Of a stretch of DNA of 64,000 nt, positions 51,558-60,557 are shown piece by piece. A program made the translations under genes and the position numbers. The stretch comes from Belnapia arida (lineage in GTDB: Bacteria; Pseudomonadota; Alphaproteobacteria; Acetobacterales; Acetobacteraceae). A model generated the notes under the pieces. It worked only from the letters and a program-made list of their open reading frames with translations. It searched no databases and was not told the origin of the DNA. Each line of letters begins with the position of its first letter. Position 1 is the first letter of the stretch. The DNA is taken from assembly GCF_016773205.1 (NCBI RefSeq), contig NZ_JAETWB010000002.1, positions 372,001 to 436,000 on the forward strand. Reading direction: 5' to 3'.

Positions 51558-52550
51558 TCAGCGGGTCCGGTTGCGCCAGGCGGCGAGCGCGATGGAGAGC
51601 AGCAGGAAGCCGCCCCAGATCAAGTCCACCAGGAAATTGCTGAAGCGCATGATCTGCAGGCCGGAGGAGAGCAGCATCAGCGCCGCCAGCGCCAGCACGA
51701 TGCCGGGCACGCTGGCGCGGCCACCGGCCGGGTTGGTGCCGGCGAGCACGGCGATCAGCACGGCCTGGAGCAGGTAGGAGACGCCGTAGTCCGACTTCGC
51801 CGCATTGGTCCGGCCCGAGAGCAGGATGCCGGCGATGCTCGCCAGCCCGCCGGTCAGCACGTAGGAGAGGAAGACCGTCCGCCCCGTCCGCAGCCCGGCG
51901 AAGGCGGCGGCGCGGGCATTGGTGCCGATCAGCGCCAGGGTGATGCCGAAGGCGGTGCGCGCCAGCACGAACCAGACCAGCGCCGCGACGGCGAGGAAGA
52001 CGATGAGCGGCACGGCGATGCCGAAGGCGGTGCCGTTGCCGATCAGGCCCCAGAGCTTCGGGAAGCCGACCACCGCCGGGCCGCCGGTCAACACGAGGCA
52101 GATACCCGTAAAAACCTGGCCGGTGCCGATGGTGGCGAGGATCGGCGTGACGCGGAGCCGGGTGATGAGGAGGCCGTTGATCGCCCCGGCCAGCAGGCCG
52201 GTGCCGAGGGCGAGGCCGATGCCGGCGGCGACCAGCGGCCAGGACAGGTTGGCGAGGTCCGGGCCGCGCGGGGCGCCGACAGCGTGGAAGAAGAGCCCGG
52301 CCAGGATGCAGGAGAGGTTGGCGATGCCGATGACGGAGAGGTCGATCCCCCCCGTCAGCATCGCCACCATCATGGCGATGGCCAGCAGCCCGAGTTCCGG
52401 CGCGACGAAGGTGATCGACTCGAAGACATAGGGACGGAGGAAGCGCTCCGGGTTCAGCGCGGCCATGCCGGCGAAGATGAGCACCGTCAGCAGGGCGAGC
52501 TGGAGCAGGTTGGTGTCGAGGCGGCGGAGGCGCTGGGCGATGGCGGTCAT
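51558..52550 (-). CDS. Sugar ABC transporter permease (RbsC family), second copy
   Basis: The 330-residue membrane protein has the RbsC/AraH layout of about ten helices, with VAMLTGGIDLSVIGIANLSCIL and GLLAGAINGLLITRLRVTPILATIGTGQVFTGI, the conserved coupling region, and SGRTNAAKSDYGVSYLLQAVLIAVLAGTNPAGGRASV near the end. It forms the channel of a pentose-type importer with the neighbouring permease. A 12-bp gap separates it from that gene. Confidence 0.93.
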   Translation of the reverse strand: MTAIAQRLRRLDTNLLQLALLTVLIFAGMAALNPERFLRPYVFESITFVAPELGLLAIAMMVAMLTGGIDLSVIGIANLSCILAGLFFHAVGAPRGPDLANLSWPLVAAGIGLALGTGLLAGAINGLLITRLRVTPILATIGTGQVFTGICLVLTGGPAVVGFPKLWGLIGNGTAFGIAVPLIVFLAVAALVWFVLARTAFGITLALIGTNARAAAFAGLRTGRTVFLSYVLTGGLASIAGILLSGRTNAAKSDYGVSYLLQAVLIAVLAGTNPAGGRASVPGIVLALAALMLLSSGLQIMRFSNFLVDLIWGGFLLLSIALAAWRNRTR

Positions 52551-52562
52551 GCGGCTCTCCCC

Positions 52563-53555
52563 TCAGGCGATGCGCTTGCGGTCGCGCCAGGCGGTCGCCG
52601 CCGTCGCCGCGATGACGATCAGCCCGACCACCACGCGCTGCCAAGTGGTGTCGATGCCGAGGATGATGAGGCTGTTGGTGATGACCACCAGCGTCAGCCC
52701 GCCGAGGATGGTGCCGATGACCGAGCCGCGCCCGCCGAAGATGCTGGCGCCGCCGAGCACCACGGCGGCGATGACGTCGAGCTCGAGGCCCACCATGTCG
52801 CGCGGGTTGGCCGTCCAGATCATCGCGCCGTGCAGCAGGCCGGCGAAGCCGGCGATGGCGCCGGCGAGGCCGTAGATCAGGAAGGTGGTCTGGCGGATGT
52901 TGAAGCCGACGCGGCGCGCCGCCTCCTCGCCGCCGCCCAGGGCGTAGATGCCGCGGCCCAGCATCGTGTAGCGCAGCAGCAGGTGGATCAGCAGGGCGAT
53001 GACGGCATAGACCAGCACCATGGCGGAGAGGCCTGTCTCGCTGCCAGCCGCCTGGGTGACGCTGAAGAGCTGGGTGCGGCCGAACTCGATCAGCTTCGGC
53101 GGCATCTGGTCGATGTTGATCTGGCTGGTGCCGACCACGCCGAGGATGAAGCCGCGCACCGCCGTGCCGGTGCCGAGCGTCACGATCAGCGGGATCATCC
53201 GGAGGTAGTGGACGAAGACGGCGTTCACCAGGCCGAGCAGCAGGCCGATGCCGGTCGCCATGGCGAAGGCGGGGAGGATACTGTCGAACCCCCAGGCGAT
53301 CATCGCCTTCACCGTCAGGTACATGGCGGCGATGGCGAAGGCGGGGAAGGAGACGTCGATGCCGCCGGAGAGCATCACCAGCAGCACGGCGAGGCCGAGG
53401 ATGCCGGTGATGACGCTCGCCCGCAGCAGGCTGAAGAGGTTGGAGGGCTGCCAGAAGACCGGGTTGACGAGGCCGATGGTGACGACCGTCAGGACGAGGA
53501 CGGCCGCGACCATCAGCTCCGGATGGCGGCGGAAGGCCTGGGCGATGCCGCTCAT
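52563..53555 (-). CDS. Sugar ABC transporter permease (RbsC family), first copy
   Basis: The 330-residue membrane protein is a paralogue of the next gene, with LLVMLSGGIDVSFPAFAIAAMYL, LLLGLVNAVFVHYLRMIPLIVTLGTGTAVRGFI and LDVIAAVVLGGASIFGGRGSVIGTILGG. Two distinct permease genes imply a heterodimeric channel, as in LsrCD-type importers, rather than the homodimer of ribose systems. Its start overlaps the ATPase stop by 4 bp. Confidence 0.93.
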   Translation of the reverse strand: MSGIAQAFRRHPELMVAAVLVLTVVTIGLVNPVFWQPSNLFSLLRASVITGILGLAVLLVMLSGGIDVSFPAFAIAAMYLTVKAMIAWGFDSILPAFAMATGIGLLLGLVNAVFVHYLRMIPLIVTLGTGTAVRGFILGVVGTSQINIDQMPPKLIEFGRTQLFSVTQAAGSETGLSAMVLVYAVIALLIHLLLRYTMLGRGIYALGGGEEAARRVGFNIRQTTFLIYGLAGAIAGFAGLLHGAMIWTANPRDMVGLELDVIAAVVLGGASIFGGRGSVIGTILGGLTLVVITNSLIILGIDTTWQRVVVGLIVIAATAATAWRDRKRIA

Positions 53556-55048
53556 GCCAGGGCCGCCAGCTGCTCGCCGAGGGCGGTCTCGCTCGTCGCC
53601 TCGACCGGCGTGTCGGAGACGAGGCGGCCGCGATGCAGCACGAGGATGCGGTTGCAGTTCTCCACCAGCTCGGGGAGGTCGTCGGAGATCATCAGCACTC
53701 CCAGGCCGCGGGCGCGGGCGAGCTCGCGGATCTTGCGGTGGATGCCGGATTTGGAGCCGACATCGACGCCGACGGTGGGCCCGTTCAGGATCAGCAGGCG
53801 CGGGTCGTTGAGCAGCCAGCGGCCGATCACCACGCGCTGCTGGTTGCCGCCGGAGAGCTGGGTGACGGGGCGATCGCCGGTCGGGGTGGCGATGGTCATC
53901 TCGCGGATCATCCCCGCCGCGTCGCGGGCGGCGCGGCCGGACTGCACCACGCCGGCGCGGCTGAGGCGGCCGAGCGAGGTGGCCAGCATGTTGCGGTCGA
54001 TGGTCTGGGCGAGGAAGAGGCCTTCGGTCAGGCGGTCCTCCGGGACGTAGGCGATGCCGTGGTCGATGGCGCGCTGCACGCTGTCGAGCCGCACCTCCTG
54101 GCCGGTGATGCGGATGCGCCCGGCATAGCCAGGGCGCATGCCGAAGAGGGCGAGGGCGAGTTCCGTGCGGCCGGAGCCGAGCAGGCCGGAGACACCGATG
54201 ATCTCGCCTGGCATGACGCGGAGCGAGACGTCCTCGAGCTGGCCGGGGATGGTGAGGTTCTCGACCTCAAGCAGCGGGGCCGCATTCGGCGCGGGCTCCC
54301 AGTGGTAGCCTTCGGCGGCGATCTCCTGGCCGGTCATGGCGCGGGTGATAGCGGCCTCGTCGAACTCGGCGATGGGGCCGGCGGCGACGACGCGGCCGCT
54401 GCGGATGACGGTGAGGCGCTCGCTGATCTCCAGCATCTCGCGCATCTTGTGGCTGACGAAGAGCACGGCGATGCCCCTCGACTGGATGTCGCGCACCACG
54501 CGGAACAGCGCCGCTACCTCGCGCCCCGTCAGCGCCGTGGTCGGCTCGTCCATGATGAGCAGGCGTGGGTCCGACATCAGGGCGCGGGCGATGGCGACGA
54601 GCTGCTTGCCGGAGGTCGGCAGGGTCTCGACCAGCGCATCCAGCGGCAGGTCGACGCCGAGGCGGTCGATGGCGCGGCGGGCGATCTCGCGGACGCGGCG
54701 CCAGGAGACGAGCTTGCGGCCCTCCTGCAATTCGCTGCTGAGAGCCAGGTTCTCGGCGACCGAAAGATTCCCGAAGAGCGAGAAGTCCTGGTAGATCACC
54801 TGCACGCCATGGGCGATGGCAGCGCGCGGCGTCATGCCGTCGATCCGCTGCCCATCGATCAGCAGCTCGCCCTGGTCGGGCTGCCAGACGCCCGAGATGA
54901 CCTTGATGAGCGTCGACTTGCCGGAGCCGTTCTCCCCGGCCAGGCAATGGATCTCGCCCCGCCCGATCGAGAGCGACACGTCCTCGAGGGCGCGCACGGC
55001 GGCAAAGCTCTTGCCGACATGCCGCAATTCGATGAGCGGGGCGGACAT
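53552..55048 (-). CDS. Sugar ABC transporter ATPase (RbsA family, tandem domains)
   Basis: The 498-residue protein has two ATPase domains. The first has Walker A GENGSGKSTLIK, signature LPTSGKQLVAIARAL and Walker B LLIMDEPTTAL. The second has a modified P-loop GLLGSGRTELALAL and signature QLSGGNQQRVVIGRWLL with LLILNGPTVGVDV, where the usual Walker B Asp-Glu is replaced (LNGP), a variation typical of the second half of this family being less active. It powers the importer with the two adjacent permeases. The gap to the binding-protein gene is 4 bp. Confidence 0.93.
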   Translation of the reverse strand: MSAPLIELRHVGKSFAAVRALEDVSLSIGRGEIHCLAGENGSGKSTLIKVISGVWQPDQGELLIDGQRIDGMTPRAAIAHGVQVIYQDFSLFGNLSVAENLALSSELQEGRKLVSWRRVREIARRAIDRLGVDLPLDALVETLPTSGKQLVAIARALMSDPRLLIMDEPTTALTGREVAALFRVVRDIQSRGIAVLFVSHKMREMLEISERLTVIRSGRVVAAGPIAEFDEAAITRAMTGQEIAAEGYHWEPAPNAAPLLEVENLTIPGQLEDVSLRVMPGEIIGVSGLLGSGRTELALALFGMRPGYAGRIRITGQEVRLDSVQRAIDHGIAYVPEDRLTEGLFLAQTIDRNMLATSLGRLSRAGVVQSGRAARDAAGMIREMTIATPTGDRPVTQLSGGNQQRVVIGRWLLNDPRLLILNGPTVGVDVGSKSGIHRKIRELARARGLGVLMISDDLPELVENCNRILVLHRGRLVSDTPVEATSETALGEQLAALA

Positions 55049-55052
55049 CGGA

Positions 55053-56114
55053 CTAGAAGTTGTACTGGGCCATGTTGTCCTTGGTCACCCCGACCCAGCC
55101 CTGGCCGACGAGGATGTTCGGCCGCTTCGGGTCCGGCGCCTGAAGGCTGTTGTAGCCGGCGAGGCCGAGGTCGAGCCCGGCCTTCACCGGCTTCTTCGCC
55201 AGCGCCATGACGGCGAGGATGTTCATGGCATAGCCGGCGGCCGCCGGGTCCCAGAACTGGATGTAGTTGATGTCACCGTTGCGGAGATACTGCCCGGCGA
55301 CGGAGACGAGGCCGGTGCCGGAGAAGAACAGCTTGCCCGCCAGCTTGCGCTCGGCGATCAGCCGGCCGGCGCCCGCCGAGGTCGGCATCGGCGCGCCGAG
55401 GATGCCCTTCAGGTCCGGATAGGCGGTGAGGACTTCCTTCAGCTTGTTGTAGTCGGTCGTCGCGTCGTCATAGGTCTCGATGCGGCGCGTCGCCTCCTGC
55501 ATCTTCGGGAAGTGCTGCTTCTGGTAGGCGACGGCGCCGTCGATCCACTCCATCTGCGACTGCGAGGTGAGGCTGCCGACCGTTGCGACATACTTGCCCT
55601 CGCCGCCCATATCGCGCCCGAGCACTTCCATCAGCTTGGCGCCGTAGGCGTGGTTGTCGAAGGCCTCGATGTCGTAGTCGATGTTCTCGAGCCCCGAGGC
55701 CTCGTGCGAGATGACGGTGATGCCCTGGCGCCGCGCCTTCCGCAGCACCGGCTCCACCGCCTCGACGGAGAAGGGGACGATGCAGATGGCGTCCACGCCC
55801 TGGGCGATCAGGCCCTCGACGAGCTGGACCTGCGCCGCGGCATCGGCGGCGCTCGGCCCGACCATCCAGGTGTCGTGGCCCTGGTCGGCGCCGAACTGCT
55901 TCACGCCGACGCGCATGCGGTCGAACCAGGCGATGCCGTCGACCTTCACCACGGTGGCGATGCTGTACTTCTTCGTCGCGCGGGCGCTGATGTCCTTCGA
56001 GACCTTGCTGGCGTCCACCGCCGCGCCCTGGGCCCAGGCCGGACGGCCGAGGGTTGCCGCCATGAGGCCGCCCGCCGTGAGGGCGCCGAGGCTCCGCCTG
56101 TCGATTCCATTCAT
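55053..56114 (-). CDS. Sugar ABC transporter substrate-binding protein (periplasmic, LsrB/RhaS-like)
   Basis: The 353-residue protein has a Tat-like signal (NGIDRRSLGALTAGGLMAATLGRPAWA) and a type I periplasmic binding fold: VKVDGIAWFDRMRVGVKQFGAD, VQLVEGLIAQGVDAICIVP, ARRQGITVISHEASG and GYNSLQAPDP. The order of elements resembles LsrB and rhamnose-binding RhaS, which fits the double-permease importer. The ligand cannot be read from sequence. It is the second gene of the operon after deoC. Confidence 0.9.
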   Translation of the reverse strand: MNGIDRRSLGALTAGGLMAATLGRPAWAQGAAVDASKVSKDISARATKKYSIATVVKVDGIAWFDRMRVGVKQFGADQGHDTWMVGPSAADAAAQVQLVEGLIAQGVDAICIVPFSVEAVEPVLRKARRQGITVISHEASGLENIDYDIEAFDNHAYGAKLMEVLGRDMGGEGKYVATVGSLTSQSQMEWIDGAVAYQKQHFPKMQEATRRIETYDDATTDYNKLKEVLTAYPDLKGILGAPMPTSAGAGRLIAERKLAGKLFFSGTGLVSVAGQYLRNGDINYIQFWDPAAAGYAMNILAVMALAKKPVKAGLDLGLAGYNSLQAPDPKRPNILVGQGWVGVTKDNMAQYNF

Positions 56115-56139
56115 TGGTGTCTCTCCCTGTTGCTTCGTC

Positions 56140-56817
56140 TCAGTAGCCGCTGGATGCTGGCGCGCCGGTGAGCAGGGCGACGCCGGAACTCGCGCCGATC
56201 CGCGTGGCGCCGGCGGCGATCATCGCCTCCGCCGCCGCGCGGGTCCGTATCCCGCCGGAGGCCTTCACCCCCAACGCATCGCCGACCACTTCGCGCATCA
56301 GCGCCACGTCGGCGACGGTCGCGCCGCCGGTGGAGAAGCCGGTCGAGGTCTTGACGAAATCCGCCCCGGCCTCGGCGGCGAGGCGGCAGGCGAGGCGCTT
56401 CTGCGCGTCGTCGAGCAGGCAGGTCTCGATGATGACCTTCAGCACGCGGCCGGGGCAGGCGGCGCGGACGGCGGCGATGTCCTCGCGCACCGCATCCGCC
56501 CGGCCCTCGCGCAGGGCGCCGATGGCCATGACCATGTCGATCTCGTCGGCCCCGTTGCGGATGGCATTCGCCGTCTCGGCCGCCTTGTCGGCCGGGGTCG
56601 TGGCGCCGAGCGGGAAGGCAACGACGGAGCAGGTGCGAACCTCGCTGCCGCGCAGCAGCTTGGTGACGAGCGGCACATGCACCGGGTTCACGCAGACCGA
56701 GGCGAAGCCATGCTCGCGGGCCTCGGCGCAATAGCGGCGCAGTTCCGCCTCGCTCGCCTCCGGCTTCAGCAGGGTGTGGTCGATCAGTGGCGCCAGCGCG
56801 ATCGGAGCCTGGGTCAT
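56140..56817 (-). CDS. deoC: Deoxyribose-phosphate aldolase
   Basis: The 225-residue class I aldolase has DHTLLKPEASEAELRRYCAEA, VIIETCLLDDAQK and the Schiff-base motif ADFVKTSTGFSTGGATVADV, with the second active-site lysine in VKASGGIRT. It cleaves 2-deoxyribose 5-phosphate to glyceraldehyde 3-phosphate and acetaldehyde. It leads the minus-strand operon, divergent from the DeoR regulator, and shares with it an AT-rich control region carrying a CRP-type palindrome. A related aldolase role (LsrF-like) is less likely given the deoC-specific motif. Confidence 0.94.
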   Translation of the reverse strand: MTQAPIALAPLIDHTLLKPEASEAELRRYCAEAREHGFASVCVNPVHVPLVTKLLRGSEVRTCSVVAFPLGATTPADKAAETANAIRNGADEIDMVMAIGALREGRADAVREDIAAVRAACPGRVLKVIIETCLLDDAQKRLACRLAAEAGADFVKTSTGFSTGGATVADVALMREVVGDALGVKASGGIRTRAAAEAMIAAGATRIGASSGVALLTGAPASSGY

Positions 56818-56838
56818 GCGGTGAGCGTCCCCGGTATT

Positions 56839-56852
56839 GTTAGAATTTTAAC
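56839..56852. promoter_or_regulatory. AT-rich inverted repeat in the sugar-operon control region
   Basis: GTTAGAATTTTAAC is a 14-bp near-palindrome with one mismatched pair. It lies between the divergent deoC and DeoR-type regulator genes in an unusually AT-rich spot, so it could be the operator of that regulator or part of a promoter. Confidence 0.4.
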
Positions 56853-56855
56853 TCT

Positions 56856-56871
56856 TGTGATAAATCTCACA
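56856..56871. promoter_or_regulatory. Candidate CRP/FNR-family binding site
   Basis: TGTGATAAATCTCACA is a perfect TGTGA-N6-TCACA palindrome, the consensus of the cAMP receptor protein. It lies between divergent deoC and the DeoR-type regulator, 39 bp from the deoC start and 42 bp from the regulator start. A CRP-like activator in a sugar operon is plausible; whether this organism uses one here is inference. Confidence 0.6.
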
Positions 56872-56912
56872 TTCATGGTCCGAGCGTCAAGCATACCGGC
56901 CCGGGAGGGGCG

Positions 56913-57680
56913 ATGACGGACGGCACACGGCGCAGCGCGCGGCTGGCATGGCTACAGGCGATGGTCTCGTCCGAAGGCCCGGTGCGGCTGGAGGCCGCGG
57001 CGACGGCGCTCGGAGTCTCCTCCATGACCCTGCGGCGGGACTTGGCGCGGCCCGGCCTCGGCATCAGTCTGCTCGGCGGGCATGTGGTGCCGCTCGGCGC
57101 CGGCCAGGGATATGCGTTGGAGCGGGAGGAAACCAGCCATCTCGCCGCCAAGCGGCAGGCGGCGCGCCACGCGGCGGCGCTGGTGGAGGCGGGCGACACG
57201 CTTTTCATCGATTGCGGCACGACCATGCCGCATCTGGCGGAGGCGCTGCGGTCGGGCATCTTCCTTACCGTCCTCTGCTATGCGCTCAACATCGCAACGC
57301 TGCTCAGCCGGCGGCCGCAGACGCAGCTCATCCTGCTCGGCGGGCTGTTCCACCCTGCTTCCGCGACCTTCGCCTCGGATGAAGCGCTCGCCAGCCTCCG
57401 GCGAATCCGCATCAACAAGGCCTTTCTCTCGGCGGGCGGGGTACATCCGGAGGGCGGCGTCACCTGCACCAATTTCAACGAGGTGCCGGTGAAGCAGGCC
57501 GCCATGGCCGCCGCCGCGCAGTCCATCCTGGTGGTGGATGCGAGCAAGCTGGGACGGCTGAAGCCAGCCCATTTCGCCGCCATCACCGCCTTTGACCGCA
57601 TTGTGACCAGCCCGATCGCCGACCCCGACGCCGCTGCGCCCCTACGCAGTGCCGGAATTCTGGTGGACGAAGCAGACTGA
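56913..57680 (+). CDS. DeoR-family transcriptional regulator
   Basis: The 255-residue protein has an N-terminal winged helix ([35 protein letters not shown]) and a C-terminal sugar-phosphate sensor domain ([72 protein letters not shown]). These are DeoR signatures. It probably represses the divergent deoC-ABC-rbsK operon and its own kinase gene until a phosphorylated sugar binds. GGGAGGGG precedes the ATG. The FGGY kinase follows after 25 bp. Confidence 0.93.
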   Translation: MTDGTRRSARLAWLQAMVSSEGPVRLEAAATALGVSSMTLRRDLARPGLGISLLGGHVVPLGAGQGYALEREETSHLAAKRQAARHAAALVEAGDTLFIDCGTTMPHLAEALRSGIFLTVLCYALNIATLLSRRPQTQLILLGGLFHPASATFASDEALASLRRIRINKAFLSAGGVHPEGGVTCTNFNEVPVKQAAMAAAAQSILVVDASKLGRLKPAHFAAITAFDRIVTSPIADPDAAAPLRSAGILVDEAD

Positions 57681-57705
57681 ACCCCGAAGCACAGGCGAGG
57701 CCGGC

Positions 57706-59337
57706 ATGCAGGACATCGTCATCGGCGTAGATGTGGGCACCGGCAGCGCCCGCGCGGGCGCCTTCACCGCGGATGGCGGGAGGCTCGGCCAGGCGAGCCA
57801 TCCCATCCGGCTGTGGCAACCCCGTCCGGGCTTCGCCCAGCAATCCTCGGCGGATATCTGGGCGGCTGTCTGCGCGGCGGTGCGCGGCGCCATGGTCAGG
57901 CTCAACCCGGTACGGGTCCGGGGCATCGGCTTCGACGCCACCTGCTCGCTGGTGGCGCTGGATGCGACGGGCGCGCCCGTCTCCATCAGCCCCGATGGTG
58001 CGGCGGAGCAGGACATCATCGTTTGGATGGACCACCGCGCCGTGGCGGAGGCGGATGCCATCAATGCCGGCGGCCACGACGTGCTGCGCTATGTCGGCGG
58101 GCGCATCTCGCTCGAGATGCAGGTGCCGAAGCTGCTCTGGCTGAAGCGGCACCTGCCCGCCGCCTGGGCGCGCGCCGCGCACCTCTTTGACCTGCCGGAT
58201 TTCCTCACCTGGCGCGCCACCGGCAACACGGCGCGCTCGCTCTGCTCCACCGTCTGCAAATGGACCTATCTGGGCCAGGAAGGGCGATGGGATGCCGCCT
58301 TCTTCCGCACTATCGGCCTCGCCGAACTGGCGGAGGAAGGGTTCCGGCGGATCGGGACGGAGATCCTGCCGGTCGGGCAGGCGATCCCCGACGGGTTGCG
58401 GCCGGAGGCGGCGGCGGAGCTTGGCCTGCCGCCTGGCATCGCGGTCGGCGCCTCGGCTATCGATGCCCATGCCGGCGGGCTCGGGACGATCGGCGCGGCG
58501 CTCGACGGCAGGGCGCCGGATGCGGAGGCGTTGCGCCGCCGCCTGGCGCTGATCGGCGGCACGTCGAGCTGCCACATGGCCGTCTCCGCCGAGCCGCGCT
58601 TCGTCCCCGGCATCTGGGGCCCCTACTTCTCGGCCATGCAGCCGGGGCTCTGGCTGAACGAGGGCGGCCAATCGGCGACGGGCGCGCTGATCGACCATGT
58701 CATCACCACCCATGCCGTCTATCCCGCGCTGGCCGAGGAGGCGCGGCAGGCGGGCGAGATGGTCTATGCCCGGCTCAATGCCCGCCTCGCGGCGCTCGCC
58801 GCAGCGCTGCCCTTCCCGGCGTTGCTGACCGAGGGGCTGCACCTCCTGCCGGATTTCCACGGCAACCGCTCACCCCTGGCCGATGCGGGGATGCGGGGGA
58901 TGGCCTCCGGCCTCACCCTCTCGGCGACGGCCGACGACCTGGCGCGTCTCTACCTCGCCACGCTCCAGGCCATCGCCTATGGCACGCGGCACATCGTCGA
59001 GGCGCTCGATGCCGAGGGCTATGCCATCGACACCATGCTCGCCAGCGGCGGCGCGACGAAGAATCCGGTCTTCCTCCGCGAACATGCGGATGCCACTGGC
59101 TGCCGCATCGTGCTGCCGGAGGAGCCGGAGGCGGTGCTGCTCGGTGCGGCGATGCTGGGGGCAGTGGCCGCCGGGTTGCATCCCGGTCTGCCGGCCGCGA
59201 TGGCGGCAATGAGCCGGGCGGGCAGCATCCTGCGGCCCGACCCGGCCACGCGGCGCTACCACGAGGCCAAATACGCGGTGTTCCGGCGCATGCAGTCCGA
59301 CCAGCTGGCCTATCGCGGGCTCATGGCCGGGGCGTGA
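57706..59337 (+). CDS. FGGY-family pentulose kinase (D-ribulokinase-like)
   Basis: The 543-residue kinase begins [17 protein letters not shown] and has [60 protein letters not shown] and [22 protein letters not shown], a pattern characteristic of the ribulose/ribitol-kinase subgroup of FGGY proteins. It phosphorylates a ketopentose. ATG 57706 starts the motif and is downstream of GCGAGGCCGGC. It is co-directional with the DeoR regulator and ends at a GC-rich hairpin facing the DctP gene. Confidence 0.9.
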   Translation: MQDIVIGVDVGTGSARAGAFTADGGRLGQASHPIRLWQPRPGFAQQSSADIWAAVCAAVRGAMVRLNPVRVRGIGFDATCSLVALDATGAPVSISPDGAAEQDIIVWMDHRAVAEADAINAGGHDVLRYVGGRISLEMQVPKLLWLKRHLPAAWARAAHLFDLPDFLTWRATGNTARSLCSTVCKWTYLGQEGRWDAAFFRTIGLAELAEEGFRRIGTEILPVGQAIPDGLRPEAAAELGLPPGIAVGASAIDAHAGGLGTIGAALDGRAPDAEALRRRLALIGGTSSCHMAVSAEPRFVPGIWGPYFSAMQPGLWLNEGGQSATGALIDHVITTHAVYPALAEEARQAGEMVYARLNARLAALAAALPFPALLTEGLHLLPDFHGNRSPLADAGMRGMASGLTLSATADDLARLYLATLQAIAYGTRHIVEALDAEGYAIDTMLASGGATKNPVFLREHADATGCRIVLPEEPEAVLLGAAMLGAVAAGLHPGLPAAMAAMSRAGSILRPDPATRRYHEAKYAVFRRMQSDQLAYRGLMAGA

Positions 59338-59355
59338 GGGGGGGCAAACCCCCTC
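59336..59355. terminator. GC-rich hairpin between convergent genes
   Basis: GAGGGGG (59336-59342) and CCCCCTC (59349-59355) form a 7-bp stem around GGCAAA. It sits between the convergent FGGY kinase and DctP genes and could act as a bidirectional terminator. No T-tract follows on either strand, so this is tentative. Confidence 0.45.
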
Positions 59356-59362
59356 CAGCCGT

Positions 59363-60442
59363 TCAGCGCTGCGCCGCCGCCGGGAAGGCGAAGTTGTCGA
59401 AGCTGCTCTCGGCGATGCGGAACCACTGGTACTCCTCCTGCCGATAGGCGCGGTAGGCGGTCCAGATCTTCTTGAAGCGTTCGTTCTTGCCGGAGAGCTC
59501 GTCGTACATCGCATTCGCCTCGGTCCAGGCGGCCTGGAGGATCTCGCGCGGCCAGGGGCGAAGCTGGGCGCCGGCGGCGACCAGGCGGCGCAGCGCCTGC
59601 GGGTTCAGGTGGTCGTACTGGGCGAGCATGTTGGCATTCGCCTCGCCGCAGGCGACCTCCAGCGCGGCCTTGTAGCTGTCCGGCAGCTTCGCCAGCGCCT
59701 CCTTGTTGGCGATGAAGTGGAGATGCGCGCCGGCCTCCCAGAAGCCCGGGTAGTAGTAGTAGCGGGCGACGCGGACGAAGCCGAGCTTCTCGTCGTCATG
59801 CGGGCCGACGAATTCCACCGCATCCAGCGCCCCGCGCTCGAGCGAGGGGTAGATGTCGGCCGGGGCAATGGCCTGCGGCACGGCGCCGAGCCGGGCGAAG
59901 AGCTGGCCGTTCAGGCCCGGGGTGCGGAATTTGAGCCCCTTCAGCTCGGCGAGCGTCTTCACCTCGTTGCGGAACCAGCCGCCCATCTGCGCGCCGGTAT
60001 CGCCGGCGGGGAAGCCGACGCAATTGAACTCGGCCAGCATCTCGTCGCAGAGCGCCTGGCCGCCGCCATAGTGCAGCCAGGCGAGGTTCTGCCGGGCATT
60101 CAGCCCAAAGGGCACGCCGGTGAAGAAGCTGAGCGCCGGGTCCTTGCCGGCGAAGTAGTAGAGCGGGGCATGGCCGCCCTCGAGCGAGCCGGACTGCACC
60201 GCATCCAGCACCTGCGGGCCCGGGACGACCTCGCCGGCGGGGAAGAAGCGGATGCGGAAGCGGTTGTCGGTGAGCTGCGCGACGCGTTTGGCGATGGTAT
60301 CGCCAGTGCCGAACAGCACGTCGAGATTGCGCGGGAAGGCGGAGGAGACGCGCCAGTTCACCTCGGGCGTGGACTGGGCCAGGGCCGGCGCGGCCAGGGC
60401 GGGTGTGGCCAGGGCTGCGCCCAGGATCAGGCGGCGGTTCAT
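59363..60442 (-). CDS. TRAP transporter DctP-family solute-binding protein
   Basis: The 359-residue periplasmic protein has a signal peptide (MNRRLILGAALATPALAAPALAQS) and DctP motifs: VNWRVSSAFPRNLDVLFGTGDTIAKRV, RIRFFPAGEVVPGPQVLDAVQSGSLEGGH, LKGLKFRTPGLNGQLFARLGAVPQAI and the YPSLERGALDAVEFVGPHDD segment. It would bind a carboxylate, often a keto acid in this subgroup. No DctQM permease lies beside it in the window. An ATG at 60442 preceded by GGAGG-like AACCGCC sequence is used; the start fits the signal peptide. Confidence 0.92.
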   Translation of the reverse strand: MNRRLILGAALATPALAAPALAQSTPEVNWRVSSAFPRNLDVLFGTGDTIAKRVAQLTDNRFRIRFFPAGEVVPGPQVLDAVQSGSLEGGHAPLYYFAGKDPALSFFTGVPFGLNARQNLAWLHYGGGQALCDEMLAEFNCVGFPAGDTGAQMGGWFRNEVKTLAELKGLKFRTPGLNGQLFARLGAVPQAIAPADIYPSLERGALDAVEFVGPHDDEKLGFVRVARYYYYPGFWEAGAHLHFIANKEALAKLPDSYKAALEVACGEANANMLAQYDHLNPQALRRLVAAGAQLRPWPREILQAAWTEANAMYDELSGKNERFKKIWTAYRAYRQEEYQWFRIAESSFDNFAFPAAAQR

Positions 60443-60557
60443 CGGTGGCGGTTCCTCCCGGAGGGGACCGAACATTGCGTCCGGCCCAGGCGATAGGGCG
60501 CATGGAAAAGCCTGAACGGGCCCCGGAGGCAATACCCTAACGAAGGAAACGGACGGC

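Noticed and set aside
51309-54050. A 913-codon open frame on the plus strand
   Set aside because: It lies opposite the DUF4432 gene, both permease genes and part of the ATPase gene. Composition is Gln/His/Asp/Gly-rich nonsense typical of antisense frames in GC-rich DNA.
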